Below are positions 58,200-60,000 of a DNA stretch of 60,000 nt, piece by piece; the stretch's first letter is position 1; every line of letters starts with the position of its first letter. The DNA is from Antedon mediterranea. Taxonomy: Eukaryota > Echinodermata > Crinoidea > Comatulida > Antedonidae. The translations under genes were made by a program, and so were the position numbers. The stretch covers positions 6,122,288 through 6,182,287 of the forward strand of contig NC_092676.1 of assembly GCF_964355755.1 (NCBI RefSeq), read 5' to 3'. The notes below the pieces were generated by a model, which was not told where the DNA came from, made no database searches, and worked only from the letters and a program-made list of their open reading frames with translations.

Positions 58200-59966
58200 A
58201 TGTTGTATGCAAGGTCTAGGTGCTATACTGTCGTCAACAGGCAATAAAACAAGGTACGTGGGGTACGGATTATATTATTATTACTGAAGTTCCAGCATTT
58301 TCTGTACTTATTATTTTAAATCTTTGGTTGATAAACTTTATTTGTAACCTATGCATAATTTCCATACCATTTTACGTTTAACATGTATTTTTTGATTTGT
58401 ATAATCTTTGTATATCTTTACGTATAAGCAGTATAATTATTTTTATATGACTAGTTAGTGTGGTTTTCTAGTTGAGTTAGTTTGCTTAATATTTACTAGT
58501 CGATAGAAGTTTGTTCGGTTTTCGTTAGCATTTACAAACTTTAGCGTAGAACTTTAAGATTAAAACAGATGAGATTATGCCATGTAGAAAAATTGTATAA
58601 AGAAAAAAAATGTTAATTACTTAACCTTTGCATGTTAATAAGGGGCATTGTTATTTACAAAAATGAATGATTTTGAGTTTTCTTTTTAATTTCATATCAC
58701 CCTAACTATTTCATCATTCTTTATTAAGAAATATGTTTTTTTTAATACGTGACCTAACATTCATCATGACTTGTCTTAACAAATATGTAACATGATATGT
58801 TTAGGTTCAAAGGTTAATTAATATTCTTAATCTTAACATCTTTCGACATAGAATGACCTCGATTTGCATGTGAAAAGTTAACGCTTTATGCTTGGTTATG
58901 ATTTAATGCCCAAATATGTAACCAAAATGAATTTGTTGGTGGTAACGTGTAAGAATGATAAATTAAGGTAAGAAACTATTATTGTTGGGTTCATTATTTA
59001 AATGTTCCCATCTATCACCTATGCAAACTCTTAAACTTTAATGTCATTCTTATCTTATATAAATAATACTCTACAAAATAAACGGTGTTTATTATGTAGA
59101 GTATTTCTGCTGAGGTTGCCAAGGAATATTTTTTCATGGCAAACGATTTGTACCAGCAATAATATAAGAAACGTTTACTCATATTTCTAGATAATTTTTA
59201 TCATCACTAATATTTACCCATTTTGATTTTTCATTTTTGTTTTTGATATATTAACTGAATAAACAGTTGCAGCATTTAACATTTATTATGAACACTTTTG
59301 CTTATTGGTGTATGTTTTTAATTTTTACAAAATCACTCTAAGTTCCTTGAAAAACACACTGCCTAACCCCACAACCCAAAATAATGCATTTGTTAATTTA
59401 TTAATATTAACCCAGTTTAAATAGTTAAAAAAGAAAACACCTTAACATTTGGTTTTGTTATGCGAAATATGGAATATGCAAATGAGTGAACATATTTTTG
59501 CAGGAAAGGAGAAAAGTAGATTGATATCCAAAAATAAATTTGGATACGATTGTGTTTTAAAATAGTACTACAAAGACCGCTAATATAAATTTAGAATCGA
59601 TGGTTTAAACCGCGAACATTTCATACCTAAAACAAAAAAGAAAACAACTACTGTACAGTAAAAGAACAAAGTTTTGAAATCAGCTATAAATTATTTAACA
59701 TTTTAATTTAATAATAAAAAAATAATGATGTTGCGATTTTAATCTGACAGCAGTTTTTATAAGAGTAACACTGAACACATTGATAAATGTGTTTTATCAT
59801 TTTTTTAAACTAATTACTTATTTTTAATGTCATTTATTTCAGCGTCGCAAGTAGTTTACAAACATTGCCATTATACTGCCATTACTATAAAAATTGTGTG
59901 TGATTGCCGAGTGAACAAAATTCAACAAAGGAGTTCTCTTTTTATTTTTTCGGCGAGATTTCTAAG

Positions 59967-60000
59967 ATGAAGTCAGCGGAAACCGTACAAACTCTTAAGC
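59967..60000 (+). CDS. possible start of another coding exon at the window edge
   Basis: The ATG at 59967 has A at -3 and opens an 11-codon frame (MKSAETVQTLK) that runs off the window. A consensus acceptor TTTATTTCAG at 59842 lies upstream. The local sequence is richer in CG than the flank. It could be the first exon of a downstream gene or chance. Confidence 0.25.
   Translation, partial: MKSAETVQTLK

Larger units (their letters stand above)
53827..60000 (+). other. qki 3' UTR and downstream flank
   Basis: The 3' UTR starts at 53827 and its end is unknown. AATAAA hexamers occur at 54524 and 55287 among many in this AT-rich sequence. Beyond it I see a dispersed repeat (55822-55972), an inverted-repeat element (57681-57861), a short tandem repeat (58150-58199) and an ATG at the right edge. 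Open frames of 60-82 codons show no domains. Confidence 0.6.

Overview
The window is animal (metazoan) genomic DNA: AT-rich, gene-poor, with GT-AG introns of up to about 15 kb and many dispersed transposable elements. It holds one host gene that I can reconstruct completely on the + strand, a quaking/QKI (STAR-family KH RNA-binding protein) orthologue. Its eight coding exons run from 2607 to 53826 and join without a frame error into a 368-residue protein. The organism cannot be fixed from this window alone. The repeat content and QKI divergence suggest a marine invertebrate, possibly an echinoderm; this is a guess.

Layout. 1-2606 is 5' flank with no recognised gene. Exon 1 (2607-2958) encodes an unusually long N-terminus and most of QUA1. 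Intron 1 (12.1 kb) carries two minisatellites, two copies of a MITE, tRNA-derived SINEs and a CpG-rich patch. Exon 2 (15073-15203) ends QUA1 and starts KH. Intron 2 (15.3 kb) is dominated by an 8.57-kb DNA transposon (17501-26068) with matching terminal inverted repeats and a 7-8 bp target-site duplication. Inside it lies an intact 947-codon non-LTR retrotransposon ORF (20582-23425), flanked by clusters of a recurring motif close to CTGTCAAACTAACRCACGCA. Exons 3 and 4 (30541-30657, 31103-31246) complete KH and start QUA2, with a small TTA-flanked MITE in the intron between them. Intron 4 (15.7 kb) holds a Harbinger-like element, two convergent SINEs, a tRNA-like gene and more MITEs. Exon 5 ends QUA2, exon 6 is the proline/alanine-rich tail, and exon 7 plus a 17-nt coding tip in exon 8 give a C-terminus ending HPYQRVLDPRAVTGN, like the nuclear QKI-5 isoform.

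How it works together. The gene encodes a dimeric KH-QUA2 protein predicted to bind ACUAAY-type RNA sites. The same sites occur beside its own exon 1 donor, at the intron 6 branch-point position, around the exon 8 acceptor and in the 3' flank, so splicing autoregulation is plausible. Reading through the exon 6 donor (GTATGT) would give a short GM-starting tail without the HPYQR motif, similar in layout to the vertebrate QKI-6 form. No second protein-coding host gene is proven; an ATG at 59967 at the right edge may start one.

The least explained feature is the 8.6-kb transposon with its motif clusters, TATA-containing segment and nested retroelement.
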